Shown here piece after piece: positions 32,015 to 40,601 of a stretch of DNA of 64,000 nt. The position numbers and the translations under genes are program-made. The stretch comes from an uncultured Oscillospiraceae bacterium. Its GTDB lineage: Bacteria; Bacillota; Clostridia; Oscillospirales; Oscillospiraceae. The first letter of the stretch is position 1, and each line of letters begins with the position of its first letter. Under the pieces are notes generated by a model. It was not told the origin of the DNA, did no database searches, and worked only from the letters and a program-made list of their open reading frames with translations. The DNA lies in the NCBI GenBank assembly GCA_947631395.1, contig CANRLF010000001.1, positions 1-64,000 on the forward strand, written 5' to 3'.

Positions 32015-35000
32015 ATGGACGGAAGAACTTATCAGATGAGGCCGGGCGGCGGAGCGCCCTGGAGAGGGTACTATCTGACGGCTTACGGTCTGGCCGTGAA
32101 AAACGGCTTTGAAGGCAGTGAGCGGGAATGGCTGGAGAGCCTGAGGGGCGAACAGGGCGAACCGGGTAAGGACCTGGTGATCAAGGGCTCCTATGAAACT
32201 GAATCCGCGCTTCGGGAGGCACACCCACAAGGGGAGGACGGGGACTATTATCTGGTAGGCTCCGAAGAAGATTACCTTATCTACTTCTGGGACGTTAACG
32301 CCAATGATGGCGCCGGTGACTGGACGGGCTTTGAGCTCCGCGGGCCAAAGGGTGAAACGGGAGAAAGAGGCCCGGCAGGTCCACAAGGTGCCCGTGGTGA
32401 GCGGGGCGAGAAGGGCGATACAGGTCCAACCGGTCAGGTGGGCCCAGTAGGCCCCACGGGGCCGGAGGGCAAGAAGGGCGACACCGGGGACACGTGGGTG
32501 CCCACGGTATCTGCCGACGGGGATTTGGACTGGACAAAGAACGGCGAGGGCGATCCTCAGCCAGTGAATATCAGAGGTCCCAAGGGTGACCAGGGCGCAG
32601 AAGGCAAGCAGGGCAAAACAGGGGATACCGGGCCTGTCGGGCCGGTTGGGCCCAGGGGGTATGGGATCCAGTCCGCGGTGCTGAACGATGACTATACCCT
32701 GACACTCAATTTTGAGGGCGGCTACAGCTTTACCACCAGCTCCATCCGGGGCGAAATAGGCCCGGTAGGGCCCGCGGGACCATCGGGATCCGGTACCGGA
32801 GATATGCTCGCCACCATCTATGACCCACAAAAAAAGAACCAGGACATCTTCAAATACGCCGATGACGCCGCCGCCAACGCCGTGAAGGACGTGAAGGCGG
32901 GAAGCGTGAAATTCGAGGACGGAGAGACCTTCCAGCAGAAGCTGGAGGCCGGCGAGCTCAAAGGTGACAGGGGCGAGACCGGCGCTGTCGGTCCCCAGGG
33001 GGCCGACGGCGAGCCGGGAGAACCGGGAGAAAAAGGTGCTCCTGGTGAAAAGGGCGCGGATGCTACCATCAACGGGCACAACGCCGTGACAATCCAGGGC
33101 GGGGAGAACGTGTCCGTGGAGGATGGCGGCGATGGGACGCTCACACTGAAAGTGGACCAGTCCGCCAAGCAGGACGCCATCACCGGCACGGCGGGACAGG
33201 TCGTGGGGTTCGATGCTGGCGGTAAGGCTGTGGCGGCGGAGGTTGGGGGAAGAAACCTTTATTCAGACATATCTAATAGTGGATTGTATGTTAGCGTAGG
33301 AGGAGAAATAAGAAATCAATCAGTACTTGCAACAGACTATTTTCGCTGTGAAGGTACTAAAAATTTGGTGCTCCAGGCGTGGGGTATCGTTAGTAGACTC
33401 AATGATGTTGGCGAGGGCTTGTATCTATACGTAGGCTATTTTGATGCCGATAAGGTCATGCTTCGTAGAGATTATAAATTTACAAATGCCGTAACCGCCG
33501 AAAATCAAATTGACCATGTGGCGCTATTCACGGAGGTTCCAGAAGATGCGATTTATTTTTTAGCTGGCGTCATGAACGACACAGGCAGAATTAGTAGCCT
33601 TCGTTTTAAAGTCGAGCGTGGCACCGTCGCCACGGATTGGTCCCCCGCGCCGGAGGACCTGGTGTACAAATGGCAGACGGAGGGGGTGGTTCCCCATCGG
33701 TACGTTGTCCGCTGGGACAAGAAACAGGCGAAATGCACGAGGATGTATGACGCGGCGAATATAACCACGGACACCGCGCATTTTGCCTATCACGGGGCGG
33801 TAGATAAGTCGTATGACAACCCCTTTGATAATCTCTATCCCTGGTCACATCGAAAGCTGTGCAAGGCGGATAAGGCAAAGTATAAGGAGCTTTACGAGGC
33901 CGGGGGCAACGTGCTGGAGGCCATAACCAAGTGGGAGGACGAGCCGGACTTTGCGCTTGGGGGCGACGGCATGGACATGGTCTACACGCCGGAGTTCTGG
34001 ATGAAGCAGTGGGAGGACGGCGGGTATGTCTACGTCGGCGTGGCGGACGGGCCCATCTACGGATGGAAGTATGTCCCGGAGATGGTACTGGGGCGGTATC
34101 TGGCCAGCCAGGACGGCGAGGGGCTCACGTCCCGGGCCGGGGATATACCATATGCGGATACCATAAGCCTTAAGGGACTCCACGACGCGGCGAAGAAGGA
34201 TAACCTGACACTGGACACCATCCAGACGTGGGACGCCGAGACGGTACTGATGGTGGTGGAGTACGCGAGCCTCAACTGCCAGACCGCAATCGGGCAGAGC
34301 GTGAGTAGCCTCTACCGCTCCAATGAAAACGACAAGCCAAAAGAGGGCAAGACGGCCAACGAGGTCACTCTGCCGTCGAGCATCAAGCCCTATTGTATCC
34401 CCGGCGCTATCCTGGACTTCGGCACGGCGAAGGACCGGTGCAACACCGCCCGGAGGATAGTGGAGAGTGTGACAGACGCGGAGGAGGGATACGTGACCGT
34501 TACATTCTCCGGCGAGCCGGTTACATACACCACAGATACCTTCTGCTCCATCCACGGCCTCTACAACGCACCGGATGAGCAAATCGGGAGCAAGTCCGGG
34601 TATATCGGGACGGACGGCAAATGCAACGCCTATTACCGGGGGCGGAATTGCTGGGGGAATTGCTATCACTATCTGCTGGGCGCTTACCGGGAGAAGGACA
34701 CCGGCCACATCTGGGTGGCTCCGGATGAGGAAACGGCGGATGAGATGGACACGCTGGACAAGGAGAAGTGCATCGACACCGGCTGTGCCCTGCCAAACAC
34801 CAAAGACGGCGCGGCGGCAGACGGATGGATCGGTGAGCTCCATCTTCTCTCGGAGTACCCCATGGCCCCGTTTTGCAAGGCGGTAAATGGCGGCACCAGC
34901 AACGATCCCGTTGGCGACTATTGCTGGTGGCCCGCGCTGAATGCCGCGGATACAATCTGCATCGCCGGGGCGGGCGCGAGCAACGGGCTGGCTGTGGGCC

Positions 35001-35092
35001 GTTTCTCGGCGAACTGGCACCATGCCTCCTCGGGTGCCTGGTGGGACCGCGCCGCCTCCCTCGCCTTCAAAATCCCCCGAGGGGGAGTTTGA
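32015..35092 (+). CDS. Collagen-like head/tail fibre; variable target protein of the DGR
   Basis: 1,025 residues from ATG 32015 (GGGAG upstream; a GTG six bases earlier is less likely). An N-terminal attachment part (about 1-105) contains a head-fibre phrase [19 protein letters not shown]. Gly-X-Y collagen-like blocks at about 110-150, 190-215, 250-260 and 310-350 (e.g. [18 protein letters not shown]). An AT-rich insert (about 415-530) may be a carbohydrate-binding module. The C-terminal ~450 residues end in a C-type-lectin-like fold whose last ~40 residues are VR-encoded ([17 protein letters not shown]). The target of adenine mutagenesis and probably the host-binding tip. Confidence 0.9.
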   Translation: MDGRTYQMRPGGGAPWRGYYLTAYGLAVKNGFEGSEREWLESLRGEQGEPGKDLVIKGSYETESALREAHPQGEDGDYYLVGSEEDYLIYFWDVNANDGAGDWTGFELRGPKGETGERGPAGPQGARGERGEKGDTGPTGQVGPVGPTGPEGKKGDTGDTWVPTVSADGDLDWTKNGEGDPQPVNIRGPKGDQGAEGKQGKTGDTGPVGPVGPRGYGIQSAVLNDDYTLTLNFEGGYSFTTSSIRGEIGPVGPAGPSGSGTGDMLATIYDPQKKNQDIFKYADDAAANAVKDVKAGSVKFEDGETFQQKLEAGELKGDRGETGAVGPQGADGEPGEPGEKGAPGEKGADATINGHNAVTIQGGENVSVEDGGDGTLTLKVDQSAKQDAITGTAGQVVGFDAGGKAVAAEVGGRNLYSDISNSGLYVSVGGEIRNQSVLATDYFRCEGTKNLVLQAWGIVSRLNDVGEGLYLYVGYFDADKVMLRRDYKFTNAVTAENQIDHVALFTEVPEDAIYFLAGVMNDTGRISSLRFKVERGTVATDWSPAPEDLVYKWQTEGVVPHRYVVRWDKKQAKCTRMYDAANITTDTAHFAYHGAVDKSYDNPFDNLYPWSHRKLCKADKAKYKELYEAGGNVLEAITKWEDEPDFALGGDGMDMVYTPEFWMKQWEDGGYVYVGVADGPIYGWKYVPEMVLGRYLASQDGEGLTSRAGDIPYADTISLKGLHDAAKKDNLTLDTIQTWDAETVLMVVEYASLNCQTAIGQSVSSLYRSNENDKPKEGKTANEVTLPSSIKPYCIPGAILDFGTAKDRCNTARRIVESVTDAEEGYVTVTFSGEPVTYTTDTFCSIHGLYNAPDEQIGSKSGYIGTDGKCNAYYRGRNCWGNCYHYLLGAYREKDTGHIWVAPDEETADEMDTLDKEKCIDTGCALPNTKDGAAADGWIGELHLLSEYPMAPFCKAVNGGTSNDPVGDYCWWPALNAADTICIAGAGASNGLAVGRFSANWHHASSGAWWDRAASLAFKIPRGGV
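34956..35061 (+). repeat. DGR variable repeat (VR)
   Basis: 106 bp aligned without gaps to the template repeat 235 bp downstream. By hand, 11 mismatches, all at positions where TR has A: A to G six times (34974, 34980, 34991, 35033, 35034, 35045), A to C three (34992, 35021, 35048), A to T one (35006), and A to G at 35049. The 3' end (CGCCGCCTCCCT) has no A and is the likely initiation-of-mutagenic-homology (IMH) site. Codons hit encode G, S, A, S, H, G, D, R. Confidence 0.95.
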
Positions 35093-35115
35093 GGGGGAGC
35101 GCACTCCCCCTCAAA
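35088..35115. other. Hairpin/cruciform just after VR
   Basis: TTTGAGGGGGAG CGCA CTCCCCCTCAAA: a perfect 12-bp stem with a 4-base loop, about 27 bp past the VR end and overlapping the target gene stop codon. A second GAGGGGGAG at 35079 could pair alternatively. DNA hairpins at this position are needed for efficient retrohoming in the Bordetella phage DGR. Confidence 0.8.
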
Positions 35116-35190
35116 ATAAGTAAATTCTAAACTTCGTGGCCCGATGGGTCACAAGGGCGCTATCCGACAATAGGCGGGTTTCGCTTGGCT

Positions 35191-35296
35191 TCTGCATCGC
35201 CGGGGCGGACGCGAACAACGGGCTGAATGTGGGCCGTTTCACGGCGAACTGGCACAATGCCTCCTCGAATGCCTGGTGGAACAACGCCGCCTCCCT
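35191..35296 (+). repeat. DGR template repeat (TR)
   Basis: 106 bp with 20 adenines, many in AAC/AAT codons (GCGAACAAC, CTGAAT, TCGAAT, TGGAACAAC), which can be changed to many residues but not to stop codons. Non-coding by position, between the target gene and the RT gene, and in the same orientation as both; transcription from the target gene side would give the TR RNA. Upstream and downstream of these limits the two copies are unrelated. Confidence 0.95.
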
Positions 35297-35314
35297 ATCT
35301 TCTTTGCCCTCGTT

Positions 35315-35329
35315 CTACATTTGATGTAG
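35315..35329 (+). other. Short hairpin in the TR-RT spacer
   Basis: CTACAT TTG ATGTAG, 18 bp after TR. The TR-RT spacer RNA is known to prime and scaffold cDNA synthesis in other DGRs; this stem may be part of that structure (inference). Confidence 0.4.
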
Positions 35330-35457
35330 TGCCGGGTAGCGCCTTGGCCCTTGCCAAAAATATGCCGACGGGATGCGGGTTAGTAGGAAAACCGAAAGGC
35401 CGCAAGGTAAGAAGAGAGGGCAATTTTCCCGATAATCATCCTGAAAAGGAGATACTT

Positions 35458-36612
35458 ATGCCGAAAAGAAAGCGTGGGCGGTGGGAGCAGGTCATCACGT
35501 TTGAAAATTGCTACGCCGCCGTGGAGGAGGTCCTGAAAAACCGACGCTTCCCATCTATGGGCTCTAAGCTCCACACTCCCAACAGGAGGGACATAAAGCG
35601 GATCGTCCGAAACCGGGCGAAGCACCCGCCCAAGCCGGGGTATATCACCTGGTGCATGGAGCACAAGGAGGAGGTGGCGCGGAGGGTACAGACGGACCTG
35701 ACAAACAAGACGTGGACGCCGAGGCCGTACCGCACACGGGTAATCATGGACAAGCTCCGGCACAAGGAGAGGCGATTGAAGATGCCGTGTTTATACGACC
35801 AATTTATCCACCACGCCGTTTTGCGGGTGATGATCCCGGACCTTATGAAGCGGTTTTACCGTTACAGCTGTGGCTCAGTCCCGGGCGCGGGGCAGAAGCG
35901 GGCCGTCAACGCCGCCAAGAGGTTCATCAAGGCCAAGAGAGGGGCCAAATACGCCGCGTCATGCGACGTGTACCATTTCTACGACACGTGCACCTCCGGG
36001 GTGGTAATGGCGTGTCTGGAGCGGGTCTACAAGGACCGGGAGCTTTTATGGGCCAACCGGAAGATTTTGGAGAGCATGGGCGGGACGCTGGCTATCGGGT
36101 TCTTCCCCAGCCCGTGGTACGCCAATCTCGTACTGGATATGGCCGTGGACAAGCCCCTGAAGGACGGACACGGGCGGGAGGTGAAGCTGGTGCGCTTTGC
36201 CGACGATATGCTGATGGTATCCGGGAACAAGCGGAGGCTCCACCGATGCGTGGAGTTTATCCAGGGGCGGCTCAGCCGGTGGGGAATGCGGCTCAAAGGG
36301 ACATATCAGGTATATCGCGTCAAGCGCGGCGCGGCTTTTTTGAGCTACCGGTTCTTTAAACGATGTACGCTGATACGGAAACAAATCCTCTACCGGATCA
36401 CAGCGGCGGCTCGCAAAACCAAGGGCGGAATATCTCCAGACCTGGCGCGGCGGCTCTGCTCCTACAAGGGGATCATGCTCCCCGCCAACAGTAGGCCGGT
36501 GTGGGAAAAACACTTCAAACGAAACACATGGAGAAAGTGCAGGAGGGTAATCAGCTATGTTGACATACTTTGCAAGCGAGCCCGAGCGGGCTACTGTGGA
36601 GCGGTTGCCTGA
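35458..36612 (+). CDS. DGR reverse transcriptase
   Basis: 384 residues from ATG preceded by AAAAGGAGATACTT; the longer frame runs back into TR and has no ribosome binding site. RT motifs: SCGSVPGAGQKRAV (137-150, the RT region 2 loop), motif A SCDVYHFYD with D170, motif 4 IGFFPSP (213-219), and the catalytic FADD (247-250), then FLSYRFFK. Size, lack of maturase/endonuclease domains and the VR-TR-RT layout identify a DGR RT, which makes error-prone cDNA at template adenines. Motif 4 carries SP instead of the usual SQ. The C-terminus is basic. Confidence 0.95.
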   Translation: MPKRKRGRWEQVITFENCYAAVEEVLKNRRFPSMGSKLHTPNRRDIKRIVRNRAKHPPKPGYITWCMEHKEEVARRVQTDLTNKTWTPRPYRTRVIMDKLRHKERRLKMPCLYDQFIHHAVLRVMIPDLMKRFYRYSCGSVPGAGQKRAVNAAKRFIKAKRGAKYAASCDVYHFYDTCTSGVVMACLERVYKDRELLWANRKILESMGGTLAIGFFPSPWYANLVLDMAVDKPLKDGHGREVKLVRFADDMLMVSGNKRRLHRCVEFIQGRLSRWGMRLKGTYQVYRVKRGAAFLSYRFFKRCTLIRKQILYRITAAARKTKGGISPDLARRLCSYKGIMLPANSRPVWEKHFKRNTWRKCRRVISYVDILCKRARAGYCGAVA

Positions 36613-36883
36613 CAGGACCTTGCTCGTCGCGCTGAACGACAATATCCGCCGAGTGGATGACGCGGTGGGGCCGGAGGGCGAGAGCTCTGAGCAGTGGGAG
36701 GCGGACCGGTACACACTGGTCATCCCTACGCTCCCGGGGATCGAGAGGAGCGTTGAGGCGAACTTTGACGAATGGCTCAGGAAGGCCAAGTCCGCGCCCG
36801 TCCCGGAGGCCACAGACAGGGAACGGCTCAACGATCTTGAGGCGGCAATGATAGAGATCGCGTCCATCGTGGGGGGTGAGTGA
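36557..36883 (+). CDS. Hypothetical phage protein overlapping the RT end, 108 residues
   Basis: ATG inside the last codons of the RT gene, with AGGAGGGTAATCAGC upstream. Starts MLTYFASEPERATVERLPDR and includes DRYTLVIPTLPGIERSVEAN; acidic, not the basic helical bundle of Avd proteins. Similar proteins sit before XkdX-like genes in tail modules, so it is probably structural rather than part of the DGR. Confidence 0.6.
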   Translation: MLTYFASEPERATVERLPDRTLLVALNDNIRRVDDAVGPEGESSEQWEADRYTLVIPTLPGIERSVEANFDEWLRKAKSAPVPEATDRERLNDLEAAMIEIASIVGGE

Positions 36884-36884
36884 G

Positions 36885-36992
36885 ATGGTGAATATCTACG
36901 CGCGGTGGATAAAGCAGGGGAAAATGACACTGGAGGAGGTCCCGGAACGTTGGCGGGCCGAGGTGGAAGAGAAGCTCAAGGAGGCCGGGTAA
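36885..36992 (+). CDS. XkdX-like small protein, 35 residues
   Basis: MVNIYARWIKQGKMTLEEVP, then helix. Size and the W-x-K-G-K-M-T-x-E-E-V phrasing match XkdX family proteins found downstream of tail-fibre genes. The TAATG overlap couples it to the next gene. Confidence 0.6.
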   Translation: MVNIYARWIKQGKMTLEEVPERWRAEVEEKLKEAG

Positions 36993-37159
36993 TGGATAAC
37001 GCGGAAACCATAGCGGAGCTTACCGACATCTGTATCAGACAAGCCGAGCTAATCAAGGCCCAGGCGTATATCATCGAGCAGTTAGGGGCCGAGGCCAGGG
37101 AGGAAGAGGCATTGCGGGAGAGGAACAGGCTGAAGGAGCTTGTAGGAGGTAGGATTTAG
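36992..37159 (+). CDS. Small helical phage protein, 55 residues
   Basis: TAATG overlap with the XkdX-like gene. Continuous charged helix (NAETIAELTDICIRQAELIK), possibly coiled coil. Not recognised; precedes the lysis cassette. Confidence 0.55.
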   Translation: MDNAETIAELTDICIRQAELIKAQAYIIEQLGAEAREEEALRERNRLKELVGGRI

Positions 37160-37540
37160 ATGGACTGGACAAGTATAGTGGTGGCGCTGATAGCCTTTCT
37201 TGGGGGCGGGGTGAGCGGGATCATAACGCTTATCCTGCAAAGGCGGTGGAAGAAGAAGGACGAGGGCGAGAAGATAACCCCGGAGCGCATCGCCGAGATC
37301 GAGTGGAAAATTGATGCGCTGGTCAAATGCCAAAAAGTCATGTCCGTTGACAGGATACGCTATCTGGGGTTGTGCTACATAGGCTCTAAGGGCATTACCT
37401 TGGAGGAAAAAGAGACGCTCCACGAAATGCACGATGCCTACGAGGCCCTTGGCGGCAATGGACATCTGGATACCGTTATGGACGAAGTGGACAGGCTCCA
37501 GGTGGTTAAATCACGATTTGAGAGAGGTGAGGACACGTGA
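37160..37540 (+). CDS. Membrane protein of the lysis region, 126 residues
   Basis: AGGAGGTAGGATTTAG upstream. One N-terminal membrane helix (about 4-25, IVVALIAFLGGGVSGIITLI) then a charged cytoplasmic coiled coil, like hemolysin-XhlA-type or holin-associated phage proteins. Overlaps the endolysin gene by 4 bp. Confidence 0.65.
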   Translation: MDWTSIVVALIAFLGGGVSGIITLILQRRWKKKDEGEKITPERIAEIEWKIDALVKCQKVMSVDRIRYLGLCYIGSKGITLEEKETLHEMHDAYEALGGNGHLDTVMDEVDRLQVVKSRFERGEDT

Positions 37541-38262
37541 GCGTCAAGATAGGCCATTCCAGTATCGACGAGGACGGGCACATTACCGGCGGCCGGGCCG
37601 GGGACCAGACCGGGAGAGAGGTATTCATAACGGACTGGTACAAGAAGGGCTGGACGGTGCTGTTGCGGCCAAGAGACCCCGGTGTGGCGGAGCGGATGGC
37701 CCGTGCCTGCGAGGCCGGGTGTAAAAACGACAACATCGGATACGACCAGGACCAGCGCAATACCCTGCGGGCCCGGGCGAGAGAGGCCAAATGGGATTTG
37801 TCCAAAATCACTACGCCCTGCGAGTGCGACTGCTCGAGCTTCATGGCCGTATGCGCCGAGGCGGCGGGGGTGGATATGGAGGTGGCCTATTCCTCCGGCA
37901 ACGCCCCGGCCACCAGGTATATGAGGGAGAGGTTCCTGAAAACCGGGGTCTTTGAGGCGCTGACGGATAAGAAGTATCTCACAAGTCCCGACTGGCTGAG
38001 ACGGGGCGACGTGCTGGTATACGAGGGGCACCACACGGTTATGGTGCTATCTGACGGAGAAAAGGAGGACGACAACATGACAGGCGAGGAGATAGTCAGG
38101 AAAATCAACGAGTACACAGCCGGGCAGAAGGTCCCGGATTGGGCCGAGGAGGAGCTCAAGGAGGCGGTCGCCATGGGCATAACTGACGGCTCAAACCCCA
38201 TGGGTCTCATACCCCGCTACCAGGCGGCCATAATGGCGAAGCGGGCGGCGAAGGCGAAGTGA
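37537..38262 (+). CDS. Endolysin (NlpC/P60-type peptidase, CHAP-like core) with C-terminal SLH-like segment
   Basis: 241 residues, GTG start with GAGAGGTGAGGACAC upstream. Catalytic cysteine region CECDCSSFMAVCAEAAG (about 90-105) follows a GCKNDNIGYDQDQRN stretch; a histidine (GHHTVMVL, about 168) completes a Cys-His arrangement. After ~185 a helical segment PDWAEEELKEAVAMGITDG resembles an S-layer-homology unit for cell-wall binding. Cuts host peptidoglycan at lysis; flanked by membrane proteins that release it. Confidence 0.85.
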   Translation: MSVKIGHSSIDEDGHITGGRAGDQTGREVFITDWYKKGWTVLLRPRDPGVAERMARACEAGCKNDNIGYDQDQRNTLRARAREAKWDLSKITTPCECDCSSFMAVCAEAAGVDMEVAYSSGNAPATRYMRERFLKTGVFEALTDKKYLTSPDWLRRGDVLVYEGHHTVMVLSDGEKEDDNMTGEEIVRKINEYTAGQKVPDWAEEELKEAVAMGITDGSNPMGLIPRYQAAIMAKRAAKAK

Positions 38263-38588
38263 GAGGCCAACATGAGAGCGGGAAAGGCAAGCTCACGGGC
38301 TCGCCGAAGAAAGGCAAAAACCGCTTCGCGGACATTCTGGTCACGGTTTGTCTGGTCGTGGTCTTTCTTGTGGACGCGTCGGTAGTCTGGGAATATCACC
38401 GACTGGGAGTGCCTATCCCGGCTGACGTGCTGGGGGAGATATTCGGATTTATCACAGCGGAGCTGGGTATTTTAGCCGGCCGCCAGGTGGTGGGTCCGGA
38501 CGCTATCAAGTGGTTCAAAAAGGACAAGTCCTCCACGGAGAACGGGGAGGAGAAAAATAATAATTATTTTGGAGGTAACAGTGTATGA
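38259..38588 (+). CDS. Putative holin, 109 residues
   Basis: GTG start overlapping the endolysin stop. A basic N-terminus, one clear membrane helix (ILVTVCLVVVFLVDASVVW) and a second weaker one (IFGFITAELGILAG). Acidic Asn-rich tail. Position after the endolysin fits a holin or holin partner. Confidence 0.65.
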   Translation: MRGQHESGKGKLTGSPKKGKNRFADILVTVCLVVVFLVDASVVWEYHRLGVPIPADVLGEIFGFITAELGILAGRQVVGPDAIKWFKKDKSSTENGEEKNNNYFGGNSV

Positions 38589-38764
38589 AAGAGAAAATCG
38601 TTAACAGGCTCCTAACGGTGAAGTCCATCGTGACGCTGATCCTGACGGTGGTGTTCGCCGTGCTGGTGATACGGGACGGGGAGCTTCCCCAGACGTTCAC
38701 GACCATATACATGAGCGTGATGGCATTTTATTTTGGCATCCAGAGCGCCAAGAAGGAAGAATAG
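38585..38764 (+). CDS. Small phage holin, 59 residues
   Basis: ATGA overlap with the preceding gene and TTTTGGAGGTAACAGTGT as ribosome binding site. Two short hydrophobic helices: VKSIVTLILTVVFAVLVI and FTTIYMSVMAFYFGIQ. Matches short Clostridia phage holins in size and KEKIVNRLLTVKSI start. Confidence 0.75.
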   Translation: MKEKIVNRLLTVKSIVTLILTVVFAVLVIRDGELPQTFTTIYMSVMAFYFGIQSAKKEE

Positions 38765-38820
38765 GCCAGCTCACGGCGGCGTTTGCACAGGGGCGTCGCC
38801 GGTAGTGTTTCCTTATTTGG

Positions 38821-38848
38821 TCCCCAGTGGGCAGGTGCCCACTGGGGA
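38821..38848. terminator. 12-bp inverted repeat after the lysis genes
   Basis: TCCCCAGTGGGC AGGT GCCCACTGGGGA, perfect. No T tract follows, so it may be a Rho-type or processing hairpin, or an operator for the fibre transcript. Confidence 0.55.
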
Positions 38849-38871
38849 TGGAGCGGGGGGGAGCGTTGATA

Positions 38872-40215
38872 ATGCCGGGAAATTTACTTGACACAGACAT
38901 CTATTTTCCTCAGATAAACGATAAGGACCAAAAGGAAATCAATAAAGAGGTAATTGATTATCTCTATATGCTTCAGGAGCAATTAAGGTATTCTTTTGGG
39001 AATTTGGGGATAGATAACTTCAATGACACGGAGCTCGATGAACTGTCAGAACTGATAACTGAGCCGCTATATATGGCACTGAACGACGTAAACGGGAACA
39101 TCACGGACCTGGCCATAACTGCTCAGGGATTGGATCTGAGGCTTTCCAATGCCGAGGGGGATATTACCACCGTAACGGCTGTCGCTGAGGGCCTGATGAC
39201 ACGTATAGAAAATGCCGAAGGTGATCTTACCGACTTGGCCGTTACCGCGGCGGGATTAATGGCCAGTGTAACTGACCTGAATACCGGCATGAGCCATACG
39301 TTGCGCCTTGGAGCGGACGGGATGACCGTATACGATGCCGACGGTAACCGCGTCATAATAAGTAAAGGGTGCCTTAATTTGACCGGGGCAATCACCTGGA
39401 CGGAGCTTTCCGACAGCGTTGAGGATTATATCAACACGGCGTATGACAACGCAAATTCCGCCTGGGACGCGGCCGGCACCGTACAAAGCACCGTAAGCGG
39501 ATGGATGTACCAAGGTACAACATACATAGACGGCAATCAACTGGCAACTGACACAGTTACAGCGTCAAAGTTGCGTGGTGGAACAATAAGTCTGTTGAAT
39601 GGATACGGAACCGAGTCTGCGCAATTTATTCTTGGCAGTACCCAGTACGGAGCGACGGGACTCGAAATCGACACTCTCAGCGGCGGTATGCGTTTTCTCT
39701 CGCGAGGAAATGTATATTTTGGAGCGTGGAGAGGATGGGGATATGACGATCAGGGCAAAGTGACCTTGCTCATGGCGGATGACTATATAGCGATAAGCAC
39801 AGAGACGTTTTTCCCGTCGAACGACGGGCAAACGTCACTTGGCAGGAGCACAAACAGATGGTCCGCCGTATACGCGTCCTCCGGGCAGATACAGACCTCG
39901 GACAGAGACCTTAAGCACAGTATAGAGCCGCTTCCTGAAAAGTATGTAGACATGGTAGATGGGCTTGAGCCCGTGCGGTATAAATACAACGACGGCACTT
40001 CGGGCCGTTATCATGTGGGGTTCATAGCTCAGGACGTCAAAGCGGTGATGGATGAGCTCGGGGTCGACACTGCTGAGTTTGGCGGATATGTAGCCGACGT
40101 GGACGAAAATAGCAACCCGATATACATGCTCAGATATGAGGAGTTTATAGGCATACTTTGGATGAAAGTTAGGGAACTCACGGAGAAAATAAACGTACTG
40201 GAGGGCAAAAAATGA
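38872..40215 (+). CDS. Tail fibre/spike with S74 intramolecular chaperone
   Basis: 447 residues from ATG after GGGGGGAG. An N-terminal helical attachment part, then repeated heptad-like blocks (DLAITAQGLDLRLSNAEGD, TAVAEGLMTRIENAEGD, DLAVTAAGLMASV), then a beta-rich stalk and a C-terminal Peptidase_S74 domain: LGRSTNRWSAVYAS, TSDRDLKHSIEPL with the Ser343-Lys348 dyad, and a final leucine-rich helix. S74 domains trimerise the fibre and then cut themselves off. A second, non-DGR receptor-binding candidate. Confidence 0.85.
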   Translation: MPGNLLDTDIYFPQINDKDQKEINKEVIDYLYMLQEQLRYSFGNLGIDNFNDTELDELSELITEPLYMALNDVNGNITDLAITAQGLDLRLSNAEGDITTVTAVAEGLMTRIENAEGDLTDLAVTAAGLMASVTDLNTGMSHTLRLGADGMTVYDADGNRVIISKGCLNLTGAITWTELSDSVEDYINTAYDNANSAWDAAGTVQSTVSGWMYQGTTYIDGNQLATDTVTASKLRGGTISLLNGYGTESAQFILGSTQYGATGLEIDTLSGGMRFLSRGNVYFGAWRGWGYDDQGKVTLLMADDYIAISTETFFPSNDGQTSLGRSTNRWSAVYASSGQIQTSDRDLKHSIEPLPEKYVDMVDGLEPVRYKYNDGTSGRYHVGFIAQDVKAVMDELGVDTAEFGGYVADVDENSNPIYMLRYEEFIGILWMKVRELTEKINVLEGKK

Positions 40216-40601
40216 CACCGAAACAGATCATAGAAGCGTGGATGGGCGTAAAGGAGCTTACGGGTCTGGTGCTCCCATACAGCAAGGCGAGGGCCTTGGC
40301 GGCGCTGAAGAAAAAACTGCAATCAGAAGTTGATGTCATTGCGGAGCACGAGAAGAGCCTGGCTGAGAGCATGGGCGGAAAGCCGGATGGCCCGAATGAC
40401 TATATTTTCCCGGACCAGGATATTAAAAAGAAATTTCTGCTCGAAGTCCGACGTATGCACGAGGAGAACGACGAAACACTGACGCTTCCGCCGTTAGATT
40501 TAAGCGAACATACGGCGCAACTGCGCATCTCCGCCGCGGCTATTGAGGCGCTTGAAAACATTGTTCAGTTTGAACATGACAGCGAGGAGGCAAAGGGATG
40601 A
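40212..40601 (+). CDS. Hypothetical tail protein, 129 residues (DUF1617-like)
   Basis: ATGA overlap with the fibre gene. Helical: KQIIEAWMGVKELTGLVLPY then KARALAALKKKLQSEVDVI; size and position recall the DUF1617 phage family. Checked for Avd-like features: it lacks their basic surface. Function unknown. Confidence 0.5.
   Translation: MTPKQIIEAWMGVKELTGLVLPYSKARALAALKKKLQSEVDVIAEHEKSLAESMGGKPDGPNDYIFPDQDIKKKFLLEVRRMHEENDETLTLPPLDLSEHTAQLRISAAAIEALENIVQFEHDSEEAKG

Noticed and set aside
35136..35324. 62-residue frame across TR that matches the fibre C-terminus
   Set aside because: It is the translation of the template repeat in the VR frame; no ribosome binding site and no function as protein expected.
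35652..36359. 235-residue frame overlapping the reverse transcriptase
   Set aside because: It lies in an alternative frame of a gene with clear RT motifs, has an Arg/Gly-rich composition and no start signal.
40212..40601. Possible Avd accessory protein of the DGR
   Set aside because: Right size and helical, but acidic overall, located 3.6 kb from the RT within the tail module, and more like a DUF1617-type tail protein.
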